From Microbacterium sp. MYb54 (GTDB lineage Bacteria; Actinomycetota; Actinomycetes; Actinomycetales; Microbacteriaceae): DNA of 64,000 nt. The position numbers were made by a program, and so were the translations under genes. The notes under the pieces were generated by a model. That model was given only the letters and a program-made list of their open reading frames with translations. It made no database searches and had not been told where the DNA came from. The stretch lies in NCBI RefSeq assembly GCF_002979515.1, contig NZ_PCPA01000001.1, positions 248,001 to 312,000 on the forward strand, read 5' to 3'. Below are positions 1-9,496 of this stretch, one piece after another (the stretch's first letter is position 1; every line of letters begins with the position of its first letter).

Positions 1-81
1 GAAGGACTGCTCTGCGACGATCGCCCGGTCGACGTCAGCGGATGGGATCCCTACCGGGACTGGGACTCGGTCGGCGGCTGA
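1..81 (+). CDS. C-terminal tail of an unidentified protein (partial, runs off left edge)
   Basis: One plus-strand frame is open from base 1 to a TGA at 79-81 and encodes 26 residues ending in GWDPYRDWDSVGG. The aromatic and acidic composition looks like a genuine protein C-terminus. It would overlap the 3' end of rsmD tail to tail by 31 bases. The protein family cannot be identified from so short a piece, and a chance open frame in high-GC DNA is possible. Confidence 0.4.
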   Translation, partial: EGLLCDDRPVDVSGWDPYRDWDSVGG

Positions 82-668
82 TCGAGCGGTGCGGCGCTCT
101 CGTCGTCCGAGGCCGGTTCCGCCCACCACAGCGTGGTGTCTCCGTAGGACTTCTCCCGGAACAGTTCCAGGCCGGCCGCAGTGAAGTCCGGAGGCGTGGA
201 GCGACGTGCTCGTTCGACGACGACCACGGCGTCGGACGAAAGAAGTGGTGCGAGTGCGACGAGATCGGCCGTCATCGCGGTGTCATCGAGATCGTACGGC
301 GGATCCGTGAAGACGAGGTCGAACGGACCGCTCGCCCGCTGGAGGAAGGCATGGACCGCGCTCTCGTGGACCCGACCGCTCGGCATGCCTCCGGCTTTCG
401 CGACGATCGCGGCGTTGCGCCGGACGATGGCAGCGGCTTGGCGTCCTCGCTCGACGAACTCGGCACTCGCGGCCCCTCGGCTGAGGGACTCCAGACCGAG
501 CGCTCCCGATCCCGCGTACAGATCGAGGACCCGTGCGCCGGAGATGGCGCTGAGGGACTCGAGGGCGCCGAAGAGCGATTCGCGTACCCGATCGCTCGTT
601 GGACGTGTTCCGGCGCCCGGCACCTCGAGTCGGGCACCTCTGGCGCTGCCTGCGATGATCCTCGTCAC
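51..668 (-). CDS. rsmD: 16S rRNA (guanine(966)-N(2))-methyltransferase RsmD
   Basis: The 205-residue protein is the usual RsmD length. It opens with the family N-terminus MTRIIAGSARGARLEVP, has the SAM-binding segment VLDLYAGSGALGLE and the catalytic TDPPYDL, the (D/N)PPY motif of N2-guanine methyltransferases. The family methylates G966 of 16S rRNA in the assembled small subunit using SAM. The GTG start at 668 is supported by a TATCGT -10 hexamer six bases upstream, predicting a leaderless message. It is divergent from recG, and the -10 boxes of the two genes lie about 40 bp apart. Confidence 0.95.
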   Translation of the reverse strand: MTRIIAGSARGARLEVPGAGTRPTSDRVRESLFGALESLSAISGARVLDLYAGSGALGLESLSRGAASAEFVERGRQAAAIVRRNAAIVAKAGGMPSGRVHESAVHAFLQRASGPFDLVFTDPPYDLDDTAMTADLVALAPLLSSDAVVVVERARRSTPPDFTAAGLELFREKSYGDTTLWWAEPASDDESAAPLDQPPTESQSR

Positions 669-674
669 CTGATC

Positions 675-680
675 ACGATA
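675..680 (-). promoter_or_regulatory. Predicted -10 box for leaderless rsmD
   Basis: TATCGT on the minus strand is followed by six bases and then the rsmD GTG. No Shine-Dalgarno is present in the gap. Transcription would start at or next to the start codon. No convincing -35 is seen. Confidence 0.55.
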
Positions 681-717
681 CGACAGCCAGGGTGACAGCC
701 GTGTCGGTCGCGTTCCC

Positions 718-723
718 TAGACT
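718..723 (+). promoter_or_regulatory. Predicted -10 box for leaderless recG
   Basis: TAGACT is followed by cggagc and the recG ATG at 730. The same hexamer at the same distance precedes mnmA and ligA, which makes a chance match unlikely. Confidence 0.6.
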
Positions 724-729
724 CGGAGC

Positions 730-2904
730 ATGTCGCTCACGCTCGATTCCTCGCTGGAGGATGCGCTCGGTGCGGCGTCTGCCAAGACGCTCGGTCGCGC
801 CTTCAGCATGAAGAGCGTCGGAGACCTGCTCGCTCACTATCCGCGCCGCTATGCCGATCCGGGTGAGCTCACCCCGATCCGCGATCTTCCGCTGGGCGAG
901 ACGGTGACGATCGTCGCCGAGGTGCTGTCCTCGAGCTTCCGTCGCATGCGCAACCGCCCGGGTGCCATGGTCGACGTCGTCATCGGCGACGGCATCGGCC
1001 GGATGTCGCTGACCTTCTTCGCCAAGAACGTCGGCGCGGCGGAGTGGCGCTCGACCGATCTCGCGGTGGGGCGTCGAGGGGTGTTCTCCGGCAAGGTCGG
1101 CAAGTTCAACGGCATGACGCAGTTCGCGCACCCCGAATACGAGCTGTTCGACGACGAGGATTCCGCACGGCGAAGCGCCGACGCGCGTGCCGCGGTGCCG
1201 ATCCCGATCTATCCCGCGACCTCGGCGATTCAGACCTGGCAGATCGCCAGACTCATCGGCCGGGTGCTGGATGACCTGCCCGATGCACCGGACCCGCTCA
1301 GTGCGGACATCCGCGAAGGCGAAGAGCTGCTCACCGCTCGCGAGGCATTGGAGCTCGTGCACCGACCGCGCACGCGCAACGACATCGACCCTGCCGTGCG
1401 CACGCTGCGCATGCACGAGGCACTCACCCTGCAGACTGCGCTCCTGCAGCAGCGGGATGCCATCCGAGCCCTCTCCGCGACTTCTCGGCCCGCACTCCCC
1501 GCTGGGTTGCTCGAGCGGTTCGATGCGAGCCTCCCGTACACGCTCACTCCGGATCAGGAGACGGTCGGGCAGCAGATCTCCGCCGATCTCGTCGGAGCGT
1601 GGCCGATGAACCGCCTGGTGCAGGGCGAGGTCGGATCGGGCAAGACACTGGTCGCGCTCCGAGCGATGCTGCAGGTGGCCGAGAGCGGTGGCCAGGCGGC
1701 GCTGATCGCCCCCACCGAGGTTCTTGCCGGCCAGCATCTGCGTTCCATCGCGAAGATGCTCGGCCCGGAGCTCTCCCCGATCCTGATGCCGACCCTCTTG
1801 ACCGGTCAGATGCCGGCGGCGGAGCGCCGGAAGGCCGCTCTGAGAGTCGCCTCCGGTCAGGCGCTCATAGTCGTGGGCACCCACGCGCTGCTGGGCGAGA
1901 AGACGACATTCGCCGACCTCGGTCTCGTGGTGGTCGACGAGCAGCACCGATTCGGCGTGGAGCAGCGTGAGGCTCTGCGGGCGAAAGGCTCGAGCCCCCA
2001 CGCGCTGGTCCTGACGGCGACTCCGATCCCGCGGACGGTGGCGATGACCGTGTTCGGCGACCTCGACACCTCGGTCATCCGCACGATGCCGGCCGGCCGC
2101 GCGGGCATCGAGTCGTTCGTGGCCCCGCTCTCTGAGCACCCGGGGTGGTTCAACCGCGTCTGGGAACGTGCGGCCGAAGAGATAGCTCAGGGCAGGCAGG
2201 TCTTCGCGGTGTGCGCGGCGATCGACACCGCGAAGAAGACGGCCGAGGCGGGGGAGCCTGCGGCGCTGGCGCCCGAGGGCGGGACAGGACCGCGGTGGGG
2301 CGTCGTGCAGCTCGACGAGGCACTCGCGACCCACCCCACGCTCGGGGGCCTGCGAAGAGCTGTGCTGCACGGGCGGATGCCTTCCGATGAGAAGGATGCC
2401 GTCATGCAGGCGTTCGCGCGCGGCGACATCGACCTGCTCCTGGCCACCACGGTGATCGAAGTCGGTGTCGACGTACCCAATGCCTCCACGATGATCGTGC
2501 TCGACGCCGATCGGTTCGGGGTCTCGCAACTTCACCAACTCCGTGGTCGAGTGGGCAGAGGGGGCGTCCCGGGTCTCTGCCTGCTCGTCACCGAAACGGA
2601 AGCGGGTTCGCTCGCACGCGACCGTGTCGACGCGGTCGCCGCAACGCTCGATGGCTTCGCCCTGGCGGAGGTCGATCTGGAGCTGCGAGGCGAGGGAGAC
2701 GTGCTCGGTGCCGCCCAGGCAGGCGTACGCTCTTCGCTCAAGCTCCTGCGGGTCGTGAAAGACGCCGGACTCATCAGCCGGGCACGCGAGGTGGCGGAAG
2801 GGATCCTCGCCGCAGACCCCGATCTGACCGGTCATCCGGGGTTGCGCGAGGCGATCGGCAGGCGAGTGAGCGACGAAGACCGCGCAGCGCTGGCGAAAAA
2901 CTGA
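730..2904 (+). CDS. recG: ATP-dependent DNA helicase RecG
   Basis: The 724-residue superfamily 2 helicase matches RecG in length and domain order. An N-terminal wedge/OB domain (about residues 60-150) is followed by the helicase core with Walker A GEVGSGKT at about 299-306, the DEQH box (VVDEQHRFG) at about 403-406, motif [12 protein letters not shown], and motifs V-VI around [12 protein letters not shown]. RecG remodels stalled forks and branched DNA and promotes Holliday junction migration. The start follows a predicted leaderless -10 box. The gene reads toward coaD with a 31-bp gap. Confidence 0.97.
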   Translation: MSLTLDSSLEDALGAASAKTLGRAFSMKSVGDLLAHYPRRYADPGELTPIRDLPLGETVTIVAEVLSSSFRRMRNRPGAMVDVVIGDGIGRMSLTFFAKNVGAAEWRSTDLAVGRRGVFSGKVGKFNGMTQFAHPEYELFDDEDSARRSADARAAVPIPIYPATSAIQTWQIARLIGRVLDDLPDAPDPLSADIREGEELLTAREALELVHRPRTRNDIDPAVRTLRMHEALTLQTALLQQRDAIRALSATSRPALPAGLLERFDASLPYTLTPDQETVGQQISADLVGAWPMNRLVQGEVGSGKTLVALRAMLQVAESGGQAALIAPTEVLAGQHLRSIAKMLGPELSPILMPTLLTGQMPAAERRKAALRVASGQALIVVGTHALLGEKTTFADLGLVVVDEQHRFGVEQREALRAKGSSPHALVLTATPIPRTVAMTVFGDLDTSVIRTMPAGRAGIESFVAPLSEHPGWFNRVWERAAEEIAQGRQVFAVCAAIDTAKKTAEAGEPAALAPEGGTGPRWGVVQLDEALATHPTLGGLRRAVLHGRMPSDEKDAVMQAFARGDIDLLLATTVIEVGVDVPNASTMIVLDADRFGVSQLHQLRGRVGRGGVPGLCLLVTETEAGSLARDRVDAVAATLDGFALAEVDLELRGEGDVLGAAQAGVRSSLKLLRVVKDAGLISRAREVAEGILAADPDLTGHPGLREAIGRRVSDEDRAALAKN

Positions 2905-2922
2905 CGCCGTCACGACGTGCCC

Positions 2923-2928
2923 TAGGCT
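2923..2928 (+). promoter_or_regulatory. Predicted -10 box for leaderless coaD
   Basis: TAGGCT is followed by seven bases (ggaaacc) and the coaD ATG at 2936. No Shine-Dalgarno core lies between them. Confidence 0.55.
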
Positions 2929-2935
2929 GGAAACC

Positions 2936-3433
2936 ATGAGCAGCCGGATCGCCGTCGTCCCGGGTTCCTTCGATCCGCCGACCCTGGGTCATCTCGATGT
3001 GATCCGGCGTGCGGCCGCGCTGTATGACGAGCTGCATGTGCTGGTCGTGCACAACCCGGGCAAAGAGGCGATGTTGCCGATCGCGCAGCGACTCTCCCTT
3101 CTGGAGCGCTCGATCGCTGAGGACGGCATGCAGGGCGAGATCGTGATCGGCTCGTGGAGCATGGGTCTTCTCGTCGACTACGCCCGCGACGTGAATGCCG
3201 GAGTCCTGGTGAAGGGCATCCGGTCTCAGATCGACGTCGCCTACGAATCTCCGATGGCCATCGTCAACCGGCACCTCGCCGGCATCGAGACCGTCTTCCT
3301 GCTTCCCGACCCGTCTCACGCGATGGTCTCCAGCTCTCTCGTGCGACAGGTCGCCTCTCTCGGAGGAGATGTGACACCCTTCGTCCCGCCCGCGGTGGCG
3401 GCGTTCCTGGACACCGGCGGCCGCGGCGTCTGA
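2936..3433 (+). CDS. coaD: Pantetheine-phosphate adenylyltransferase (PPAT)
   Basis: The 165-residue protein has the standard bacterial PPAT length. It transfers AMP from ATP to 4'-phosphopantetheine, the penultimate step of coenzyme A synthesis, in the cytoplasm. The N-terminal nucleotide-binding segment [12 protein letters not shown] carries the T-x-G-H signature at residues 16-19, and [13 protein letters not shown] and [15 protein letters not shown] match later family motifs. It lies between recG and yceD, a common actinobacterial position. Confidence 0.97.
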   Translation: MSSRIAVVPGSFDPPTLGHLDVIRRAAALYDELHVLVVHNPGKEAMLPIAQRLSLLERSIAEDGMQGEIVIGSWSMGLLVDYARDVNAGVLVKGIRSQIDVAYESPMAIVNRHLAGIETVFLLPDPSHAMVSSSLVRQVASLGGDVTPFVPPAVAAFLDTGGRGV

Positions 3434-3480
3434 GCCTGCTCCCTGAACGTGCGGCCAGCCCGATCCGAAGCGCGGCCCGG

Positions 3481-3486
3481 TAACAT
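3481..3486 (+). promoter_or_regulatory. Predicted -10 box for leaderless yceD
   Basis: TAACAT is followed by ggcagg and the GTG at 3493. The six-base gap equals that seen at other putative leaderless starts in the window. Confidence 0.5.
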
Positions 3487-3492
3487 GGCAGG

Positions 3493-4053
3493 GTGCGCTC
3501 CCGAATGAACGGCCCTTTCGTCCTCCCCGTCCGCGACATCGTCCGGCATCCGGGAGAGATGCGCGAACACGAGTTGACCGTGGCTCTCGCTGAGGCGTGG
3601 GGCGAGGGGATCGTGTCGTACGAGGCAGGCTCCACTCTCGCCCTCGACGTGCGTCTGGAGTCCGTTCACGAGGGCATCCTGGTGTCCGGAACGGCTGATG
3701 CAGAGTATGTCGGTGTGTGCGGAAGATGCCTGATCGACATCACTCGGCCCGTCGAAGTCGAGTTCCAGGAGCTTTTCGCGTATCCTGGTGAGGAAGAAAC
3801 TGACTTCGAGGTTCAAGACAACCACGTGGATCTTGAAACTCTCGTCAGGGATGCGGCCGTATTGGCCCTTCCTTTTCAGCCGGTGTGTCAGCCGGATTGC
3901 CCGGGTCTTGACCCGAAAACGGGTGAACGACTGGCCGTGAGCATCGGAACGGAGCAGGCTGCTCCCATCGATCCTCGATGGAGTGCGCTCCAGAACATCA
4001 CAGACCAAGACGGTGCGGAAGAATCTCGCGCCGCCGAGAAAGAAGAGAGCTAG
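3493..4053 (+). CDS. yceD: YceD/DUF177 family protein
   Basis: The 186-residue protein is a YceD (DUF177) homologue, recognised by its position directly before rpmF and by the paired cysteine signatures CGRCL at mid-length and CQPDCPGLDPKTG near the C-terminus. In other bacteria the family is linked to 23S rRNA and ribosomal precursor accumulation, but its biochemical role is not settled. The GTG start fits the upstream -10 box; a possible in-frame ATG lies four codons further on. The stop is two bases before rpmF, so the two genes are probably cotranscribed. Confidence 0.9.
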   Translation: MRSRMNGPFVLPVRDIVRHPGEMREHELTVALAEAWGEGIVSYEAGSTLALDVRLESVHEGILVSGTADAEYVGVCGRCLIDITRPVEVEFQELFAYPGEEETDFEVQDNHVDLETLVRDAAVLALPFQPVCQPDCPGLDPKTGERLAVSIGTEQAAPIDPRWSALQNITDQDGAEESRAAEKEES

Positions 4054-4055
4054 TC

Positions 4056-4265
4056 ATGGCTGGTAACCCCCCGAAGCGCAAGGTTTCCCGTTCGAACACC
4101 CGCTCGCGTCGCGCGCAGTGGAAGGCGGCGCCCATCGCGCTCGTCAAGACCATCGAGAACGGTCAGGTCGTCTACAGCCGTCCGCACCAGGCGAAGGTCG
4201 TCACCGACTCGCAGGGCACCGAACTCTTCCTCGAGTACAAGGGCCGCAAGGTCGCCGACGTCTGA
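4056..4265 (+). CDS. rpmF: 50S ribosomal protein L32 (cysteine-free type)
   Basis: The 69-residue basic protein begins [20 protein letters not shown], a typical L32 N-terminus, and is a large-subunit protein. It contains no cysteine, so it is the zinc-independent C-minus form without the CxxC zinc ribbon. The ATG at 4056 is two bases after the yceD stop and yields the correct L32 length; upstream in-frame starts would lie inside yceD. The order yceD-rpmF-rnc-mutM is conserved in actinobacteria. Confidence 0.96.
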   Translation: MAGNPPKRKVSRSNTRSRRAQWKAAPIALVKTIENGQVVYSRPHQAKVVTDSQGTELFLEYKGRKVADV

Positions 4266-4275
4266 GTCGCGTACT

Positions 4276-4968
4276 GTGACGGAGGTCCCCGGGGGGACGA
4301 GGCCTCTCCCAGAAAAGCTCCGCGTCGATATCGACGCGGAGCTTCTGGAGTTGGCCCTCACCCATCGCTCGTACGCGTATGAGCACGGGGGCATCCCACA
4401 CAATGAGCGGCTTGAGTTCCTCGGAGACTCGGTCCTCGGTCAAGCCGTGACCGTGATGCTCTTCACCACGCACCCTGACCTCGATGAGGGCGAGCTGGCG
4501 AAGCGACGCGCAAGCGTCGTGTCGACCGTCGCACTCGCGGAGGTGGCACGCGGGATCGATCTCGGCAGTCACCTGCTGCTCGGTCGCGGTGAGGAGCAGA
4601 CGGGCGGTCGGGATAAGGACTCGATTCTTGCCGACACGATGGAAGCCGTCATCGGTGCGACGTATCTCTCGGTAGGGCCCGACGCCGCCACAGAACTCGT
4701 GCTTCGTCTGACGAAGCCGTTGTTGGCTGACCCCGAACGCTACGGCGCTGCGATGGACCCGAAGACCAGCCTGCAGGAGCTCGCCGCCCGTCTGGGCGCG
4801 TCGCCTCCTCGGTACTCGGTGGAGGCGAGCGGTCCGGATCATGACCGTCGCTTCCTGGCCACCGTCGCTGTCGGCGATGTGAGCATGACCGGCACCGGCA
4901 GCAGCAAGAAGACCGCGGAGATGGCGGCGGCTCTCAGCGCCTGGCGCACTCTCAGCGAGCATGCCTGA
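4276..4968 (+). CDS. rnc: Ribonuclease III
   Basis: The 230-residue protein cleaves double-stranded RNA, including rRNA precursors. The catalytic domain has the signature [12 protein letters not shown] near residues 48-59 and the acidic motif [12 protein letters not shown] near 116-127. A C-terminal dsRNA-binding domain begins around [11 protein letters not shown]. The GTG start is ten bases after the rpmF stop with no clear Shine-Dalgarno, suggesting translational coupling. The 3' end overlaps mutM by eight bases. Confidence 0.96.
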   Translation: MTEVPGGTRPLPEKLRVDIDAELLELALTHRSYAYEHGGIPHNERLEFLGDSVLGQAVTVMLFTTHPDLDEGELAKRRASVVSTVALAEVARGIDLGSHLLLGRGEEQTGGRDKDSILADTMEAVIGATYLSVGPDAATELVLRLTKPLLADPERYGAAMDPKTSLQELAARLGASPPRYSVEASGPDHDRRFLATVAVGDVSMTGTGSSKKTAEMAAALSAWRTLSEHA

Positions 4969-5824
4969 GCTCCCCGAGGTCGAGGTCGTTCGCGCCGGAC
5001 TCGAACCGGCTGCCGTCGGCTCGCTGATCACCTCCGTCAGCGTCTTCGACGAGCGGGCGCTGACACGGCACTCGGCCGGCGCCGCTGACTTCGTCGGCAG
5101 GCTCGAGGGGCGGACCTTCTCGGCGGCAGCGCGCCGCGGAAAGTTCCTCTGGCTTCCTCTCGACGATGCGCAATCAGCGCTCATCGCCCATCTGGGAATG
5201 AGCGGACAGATGCTTCTTCGCGCTCCGACCGCAGACGCGGAGCGACATGAGCGGGTGCGGATCGGCATCGAGCACCCCGTTCACGGTGAGCTCGCGATCG
5301 TGTTCGCGGATCAGCGGACCTTCGGCTCTCTCGCCGTGGACGCGCTGGTCGACGATGGCGCATCGAGGATTCCGACCCAGGTCGCGCATATCGCGCGCGA
5401 TCCGATGGACGATGACTTCGACGATGGGGCGTTTCGCGACGCTCTGGGTCGACGTGCGAGTGCGATCAAGCGTGTGCTCCTCGATCAGGGAGTTGTGAGC
5501 GGGATCGGCAACATCTACGCCGATGAGTCGCTCTGGGCGGCGCGCATCCACCCGGAGACTCCGGCGAATCGCCTCTCGACCGCGGCGGTGCATCGTCTTC
5601 TGGCGGAGGTGCGGATCGTGCTCGGGAAGGCTCTCGCCGAAGGCGGCACCAGTTTCGACGCACAGTACGTCAATGTCAACGGTCAGGCCGGGTACTTCGC
5701 CCATTCACTGAACGCCTATGGGCAGGGCGGGAAACCATGCCCGCGTTGCGGGGGTGAGATCCGTCGGGTCTCGTTCATGAATCGCTCGTCGCACTTCTGT
5801 CCCACCTGCCAGCGGCGACGCTGA
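4961..5824 (+). CDS. mutM: Formamidopyrimidine-DNA glycosylase (Fpg/MutM)
   Basis: The 287-residue bifunctional glycosylase/AP lyase removes 8-oxoguanine and formamidopyrimidines. The N-terminus [14 protein letters not shown] supplies the catalytic Pro2 and Glu3. Other family elements are the H2TH region [12 protein letters not shown] and a C-terminal four-cysteine zinc finger (CPRCGGEI, then FCPTCQ). The ATG overlaps the end of rnc, consistent with one transcript. Confidence 0.97.
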   Translation: MPELPEVEVVRAGLEPAAVGSLITSVSVFDERALTRHSAGAADFVGRLEGRTFSAAARRGKFLWLPLDDAQSALIAHLGMSGQMLLRAPTADAERHERVRIGIEHPVHGELAIVFADQRTFGSLAVDALVDDGASRIPTQVAHIARDPMDDDFDDGAFRDALGRRASAIKRVLLDQGVVSGIGNIYADESLWAARIHPETPANRLSTAAVHRLLAEVRIVLGKALAEGGTSFDAQYVNVNGQAGYFAHSLNAYGQGGKPCPRCGGEIRRVSFMNRSSHFCPTCQRRR

Positions 5825-5843
5825 GACGCCCGCATCGGACGAT

Positions 5844-6764
5844 TCATGCGGACGGGGAGTCCGCCGCCTGAGCAGTCATGTGCTGGCCGGTCGCTGGAAG
5901 AGCGGCCATTCGCGCTGGCCTGTCATCGAGGGAGATGGCGTCGAACGCCAGGGGAAGGCCCTGGGCGGTCCATGGCGAGGCCCGATCCATGAGCTGCGCG
6001 TGGACATGAGGCTCGCTGCTGTTGCCGGAGTTGCCACAGCGTGCGATCTGCTCTCCGGCGCGAACCCTCGCACCGACCTGAACCATCACCGAATCCTGCT
6101 GCAGGTGTGCGACTGTGGCGAACTCCCCGGCGGCTCCGCGGATCGTGACGTGGTTGCCCAGGATGAAAGCAGTGCCGCCGATCTCGCGTACGACGCCCTC
6201 GAGCATCATGTAGACGAGGCTGAGCCCGCTCGAACGCGCACGGTGGTCCCTCTGGCGATCCGTGGCACGCACGACGGTTCCGTCGATCATCGCGACGACG
6301 GGTTGTCCGAAGGCGGGATAGTCGCTGGCTTCTCGCATCGCAGGGCCGGCGCCGAAGGAAGGACGTTCTGCGTCGATCGGCTCATGTACGAGGTCGATGG
6401 CGTACGCCTGCCCGTACATTCGGACTCCGTGACTGGGAACCTTGGTCGCGGGGCTGTTCATTCCGAGCCATCGACCGTGGACGGGAGAGGAGACCACCGA
6501 CGTCTCCCGCTCCGGCACCAGGCGTGCGCCGACGAACACGAGCAGCATGCATGCGACCAGCACACCCATGGCGATGAACGCGACTACGGCTCTCATCTGC
6601 CCGGAACCGTCCCAGAGGGCGAGTCCGCTGGTGAGGGCCACCACGACCAGGACCAGAGCCGCCATACCGTAGACCGGGACGCGGACGCGATAGATGGCGA
6701 GGAGCACGGCTCGGACCGGTGTATGCCGGTGGGCCGATCGGCCGCTGCTCTCGATGCGCTTCAT
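5844..6764 (-). CDS. M23 (LytM-like) peptidase domain membrane protein
   Basis: The 306-residue protein has two predicted membrane segments (about residues 30-52 and 60-82), then an extracytoplasmic LytM-type beta domain. HVHAQL near residue 255 matches the HxH motif of M23 peptidases, and VAHLQQDSVMVQVGARVRAGEQIARCGNSG is not quoted further but aligns with the core fold around residues 220-250. The usual first zinc ligand is not evident: where HxxxD is expected the sequence reads GQAYAIDLV. Activity is therefore uncertain; a wall-binding or regulatory role is possible. Its start abuts the stop of the DUF1877 gene. Confidence 0.75.
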   Translation of the reverse strand: MKRIESSGRSAHRHTPVRAVLLAIYRVRVPVYGMAALVLVVVALTSGLALWDGSGQMRAVVAFIAMGVLVACMLLVFVGARLVPERETSVVSSPVHGRWLGMNSPATKVPSHGVRMYGQAYAIDLVHEPIDAERPSFGAGPAMREASDYPAFGQPVVAMIDGTVVRATDRQRDHRARSSGLSLVYMMLEGVVREIGGTAFILGNHVTIRGAAGEFATVAHLQQDSVMVQVGARVRAGEQIARCGNSGNSSEPHVHAQLMDRASPWTAQGLPLAFDAISLDDRPARMAALPATGQHMTAQAADSPSA

Positions 6765-7253
6765 CTACAGGCTGACAGTGAACACGACGTGGGCTCGCTC
6801 TTCGTCGGCAGCGGCGAAGAACTGGCGCAGCGCGGTCAACCAGGTCAGCGCATAGCGTTCCTCATCGGGACCGTACTCAGGATTGCGGAGTTCCTCCGGC
6901 ATCTGGGCGTACAGACGCGAGAACTGCAGGTCGTCGAGTTCGCGGAGATAGCCGGCGACATCGGCGACCTCGAGGGGGTCGAGATGCGTGATCCACGACT
7001 CATCGTCGTCGACCTGCAGAGCGCGAGCACCTCCGATCACACCCCGCGCAGGCCAGGGTCCTTCTTCCGCCGCCGGTGCGAGTGCGCATGCGATCGGGTC
7101 CCACGCCTTGTCCGTCTCGCAGGCTCGCGCGTAGACGGCTTCATCCTCCTCGTACGCGGAGAGCACGGACCGGAGCCGCTGGTCGTCGCCGACAGCTTCG
7201 AGCACGGGCGCGATCTGTTCGTCATCGAGGCGGAAATGCAGACCGAGTTCCAC
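6765..7253 (-). CDS. DUF1877 (YfbM-like) family protein
   Basis: The 162-residue cytoplasmic protein resembles DUF1877/YfbM: a conserved DKAWDPI segment near residue 48, an alternating acidic helix around LREL, and a C-terminal LRQFFAAADEERAHVVFTV strand. Function is unknown. I chose the GTG at 7253 because GAAAAGGAGAG lies just upstream; an ATG at 7301 in the same frame would add 16 residues that do not fit the family. The stop directly adjoins the M23-like gene, so they are probably cotranscribed. Confidence 0.7.
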   Translation of the reverse strand: MELGLHFRLDDEQIAPVLEAVGDDQRLRSVLSAYEEDEAVYARACETDKAWDPIACALAPAAEEGPWPARGVIGGARALQVDDDESWITHLDPLEVADVAGYLRELDDLQFSRLYAQMPEELRNPEYGPDEERYALTWLTALRQFFAAADEERAHVVFTVSL

Positions 7254-7380
7254 GAGTTCTCTCCTTTTCGGGGTGTCAGGCGCCAGGCTCCGAGCCCCCA
7301 CGACGATTGCTCGATTGCCTCGACGGAATCAGCTTACGATGATCAGCGGCTCGCTGTTCCGTGCCGCATCCGGGACGTCT

Positions 7381-8703
7381 TCACGCCGATTGGAATGCCC
7401 CACGGAGCAACGGGCTGGTAGCCCAGGTGCTCGCCCACACCACCCCGATCCCGATCGTGACGACAGCTGCGATCGTGAGGAGCGACAGCGGTGCGGTCAC
7501 GATCGCGATTCCGACCAACGGGAACACGAGGACGCCGGCGACCAGCGCTGAGCCGATAGCCGTGATCAGCAGTGGCGACATGATGGCTCGCCGGCGGGCG
7601 CTGTCCACTGTCTCCCGGGGCATGCCCAAGTGGTGAAGGCTGCGGTGCAGCTCCCGTTGGTCGAGGATGTCCGACGCCTGGTTGACGCCGACGGACGCCG
7701 CAACCATCAGGAACGATCCGATGAGCGTGATGATGAGACCCGTGCGGATGTCGTCTGCGAGGGCGAGGTCCGACGCCGCTGCGTCAGAAGCGCTCATCAT
7801 GTTGAGCATCGCGACCCCGGTGCCGGCGAATACGGCCATGAAGCTCGCCATCGCGATGCCACCGACCTGACGCCATGCAGCTTTGGGGGAGTCGAGCACG
7901 ATGCGGGCGGCGAGGAGTCGCTCGGGCTTGTCGGCGCGACGAAGTTGACCGGATGCCGACACCTTGAGGGCCCACGGGCCGACGAGATTGAGGACGCCCA
8001 GCGCCGCGCCGAAGAGTGCAGCGAGTACGACGATGGTCATGACGACCCCGCCGATCGAGGGGAAGACTTTGACCAGGACGAACGAGATGGCGATCGCACC
8101 CGCGCCGAACAGAGCACGGATCCAGTGCACCTTCGACACTTCGGTGCGGGTGCGCACGCCGAGCGGCGAGATGACGACGCGGCGGAGGCCGATGACGGCG
8201 CTGGTCGCCGCGAGCACGAGCACCGCGATGACGACGATGCCCGTCTGGAGGGGAGGGAGCACGACCGCAGAGAATCCGAGCGGTGCCCCTCGAAACGGGA
8301 TCAGTCCGATGAGCGGGCTGATCGCAACATGTCCGATGATTCCCGCGACCGCACCGACGGTGGCAACGAGAACCGATTCTGCGACCGTGGCGACGGTGAC
8401 TCCGGTTGGGGAGACGCCGAGCAGACGGAGGGTGGAGAGTCTTTCGTCGCGTCGGCGGGCGGAGAGCCTCGCCGCTGCGCCGCCGAGAGACATCAGCGGA
8501 ACGACTAGGAGCACGAGTGCGATCGCGGCGAGGCCCTGATAGAGGGCCGCGTACTCATCGGTCCAGCCCCAGAACGACTGGGCGCCCCCGATCACGGTGA
8601 GAACCAAGGTCGTCACTATCGCGAACGCGACGATGGGCAGGGCGAGAACGCTGTTCTGCCCCGGGGCCGGGCGCAGGAGCAGTGCCAGGACGTTCCGGTT
8701 CAT
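7381..8703 (-). CDS. FtsX-type ABC transporter permease
   Basis: The 440-residue integral membrane protein has about ten hydrophobic helices in two FtsX-like halves, for example around LALPIVAFAIVTTLVLTVIG near the N-terminus and ITAIGSALVAGVLVFPLVGI near the C-terminus. Such permeases pair with LolD/MacB-class ATPases to export or expel lipids, peptides or antibiotics. The ATG at 8703 overlaps the ATPase gene stop by four bases (ATGA), so the pair is translationally coupled. An upstream in-frame start at 9009 would lie within the ATPase gene and is rejected. Substrate unknown. Confidence 0.85.
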   Translation of the reverse strand: MNRNVLALLLRPAPGQNSVLALPIVAFAIVTTLVLTVIGGAQSFWGWTDEYAALYQGLAAIALVLLVVPLMSLGGAAARLSARRRDERLSTLRLLGVSPTGVTVATVAESVLVATVGAVAGIIGHVAISPLIGLIPFRGAPLGFSAVVLPPLQTGIVVIAVLVLAATSAVIGLRRVVISPLGVRTRTEVSKVHWIRALFGAGAIAISFVLVKVFPSIGGVVMTIVVLAALFGAALGVLNLVGPWALKVSASGQLRRADKPERLLAARIVLDSPKAAWRQVGGIAMASFMAVFAGTGVAMLNMMSASDAAASDLALADDIRTGLIITLIGSFLMVAASVGVNQASDILDQRELHRSLHHLGMPRETVDSARRRAIMSPLLITAIGSALVAGVLVFPLVGIAIVTAPLSLLTIAAVVTIGIGVVWASTWATSPLLRGAFQSA

Positions 8704-9395
8704 GCGGCCACCGCCGAGGAGATGATCCGCCCGTCGCGCACTGCGATCGTTCGGGTGCAGCGCGCGGCGACATCTGGGTCGTGCGTGACGACGACGAGGG
8801 TGCGTGCCTGCCCTGTCGTCGACCACAGGAGTGCGTCCATCACCTCGGATGATGTGTGGGTGTCGAGGGCGCCGGTGGGTTCGTCGGCGAAGACGAGCTC
8901 TGCACCGGTCGCTTGCGCGCGGGCGATCGCGACACGCTGCGCCTGCCCGCCTGAGAGCTCGCCGATTCGTCGGTCCTCCATTCCGGCGAGGCCGAGCGCG
9001 GCGAGCCACGACGCCGCATGCTGCAGCGCATCCTGGCGCCGGATGCCGTTGATCATCGAGGCGAGTGCGACGTTCTCCACCGCGGTGAGTTCGGGAATGA
9101 GCAGCCCTTGCTGGAAGACGAAGCCGAATCGCTCTCGGCGCAGACGCGAACGCGCGGATTCGCCTAGTGCGGTGACCTCGATGGGTGCACCTTCGGCGGG
9201 GCGGAAGACGACGCTCCCCGAATCTGGTGCGGTGATACCCGCCAGCACGTGCAGGAGCGTCGTCTTCCCCGAACCGGAAGCACCCATGATCGCGACGGAC
9301 TCACCGCGTTGGATCGCGAGATCGACGCCGGCGAGAGCGCGCGTCGTCCCGAAGTTCTTGGTGAGGGCATGGGCTTCGATCACGGGGATATTCAT
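8700..9395 (-). CDS. ABC transporter ATP-binding protein (LolD/MacB class)
   Basis: The 231-residue ATPase has Walker A GASGSGKT near residue 38-45, the ABC signature LSGGQAQR near 145, Walker B ELVFADEPTGALD and the switch histidine in VVVTHD. This short single-domain form energises the neighbouring FtsX-type permease. The ATG is preceded by GAGGCT and six bases, a weaker version of the leaderless pattern, and an 8-bp dyad lies further upstream. Confidence 0.92.
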   Translation of the reverse strand: MNIPVIEAHALTKNFGTTRALAGVDLAIQRGESVAIMGASGSGKTTLLHVLAGITAPDSGSVVFRPAEGAPIEVTALGESARSRLRRERFGFVFQQGLLIPELTAVENVALASMINGIRRQDALQHAASWLAALGLAGMEDRRIGELSGGQAQRVAIARAQATGAELVFADEPTGALDTHTSSEVMDALLWSTTGQARTLVVVTHDPDVAARCTRTIAVRDGRIISSAVAA

Positions 9396-9439
9396 GTTTC
9401 CAGCCTCGTCACCCGTGCGTCCGGCGTCGTCGGCCCGGC

Positions 9440-9467
9440 GGATGACGATGCGGACCCGACGTCATCC
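9440..9467 (-). promoter_or_regulatory. Inverted repeat upstream of the ABC exporter
   Basis: Perfect 8-bp arms, GGATGACG and CGTCATCC, are separated by 12 bases, so half-site centres are 20 bp apart. The dyad sits roughly 35-65 bp upstream of the predicted exporter transcription start. It looks like an operator for a dimeric regulator, but no regulator gene adjoins. Confidence 0.4.
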
Positions 9468-9496
9468 CGAAGAATGAGATCGGATCCGCACGTGCA

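Noticed and set aside
673..2937. 754-residue open frame antisense to recG
   Set aside because: It mirrors the recG codons on the other strand, has an Arg/His-rich composition with no domain, and no promoter or Shine-Dalgarno. Long antisense frames are expected in GC-rich genes.
7254..7301. ATG at 7301 as the start of the DUF1877 gene
   Set aside because: The strong GAAAAGGAGAG site is placed for the GTG at 7253.
8704..9009. N-terminal extension of the ABC permease
   Set aside because: It would lie inside the ATPase gene in another frame and is Arg-rich; the ATGA overlap marks the real start at 8703.
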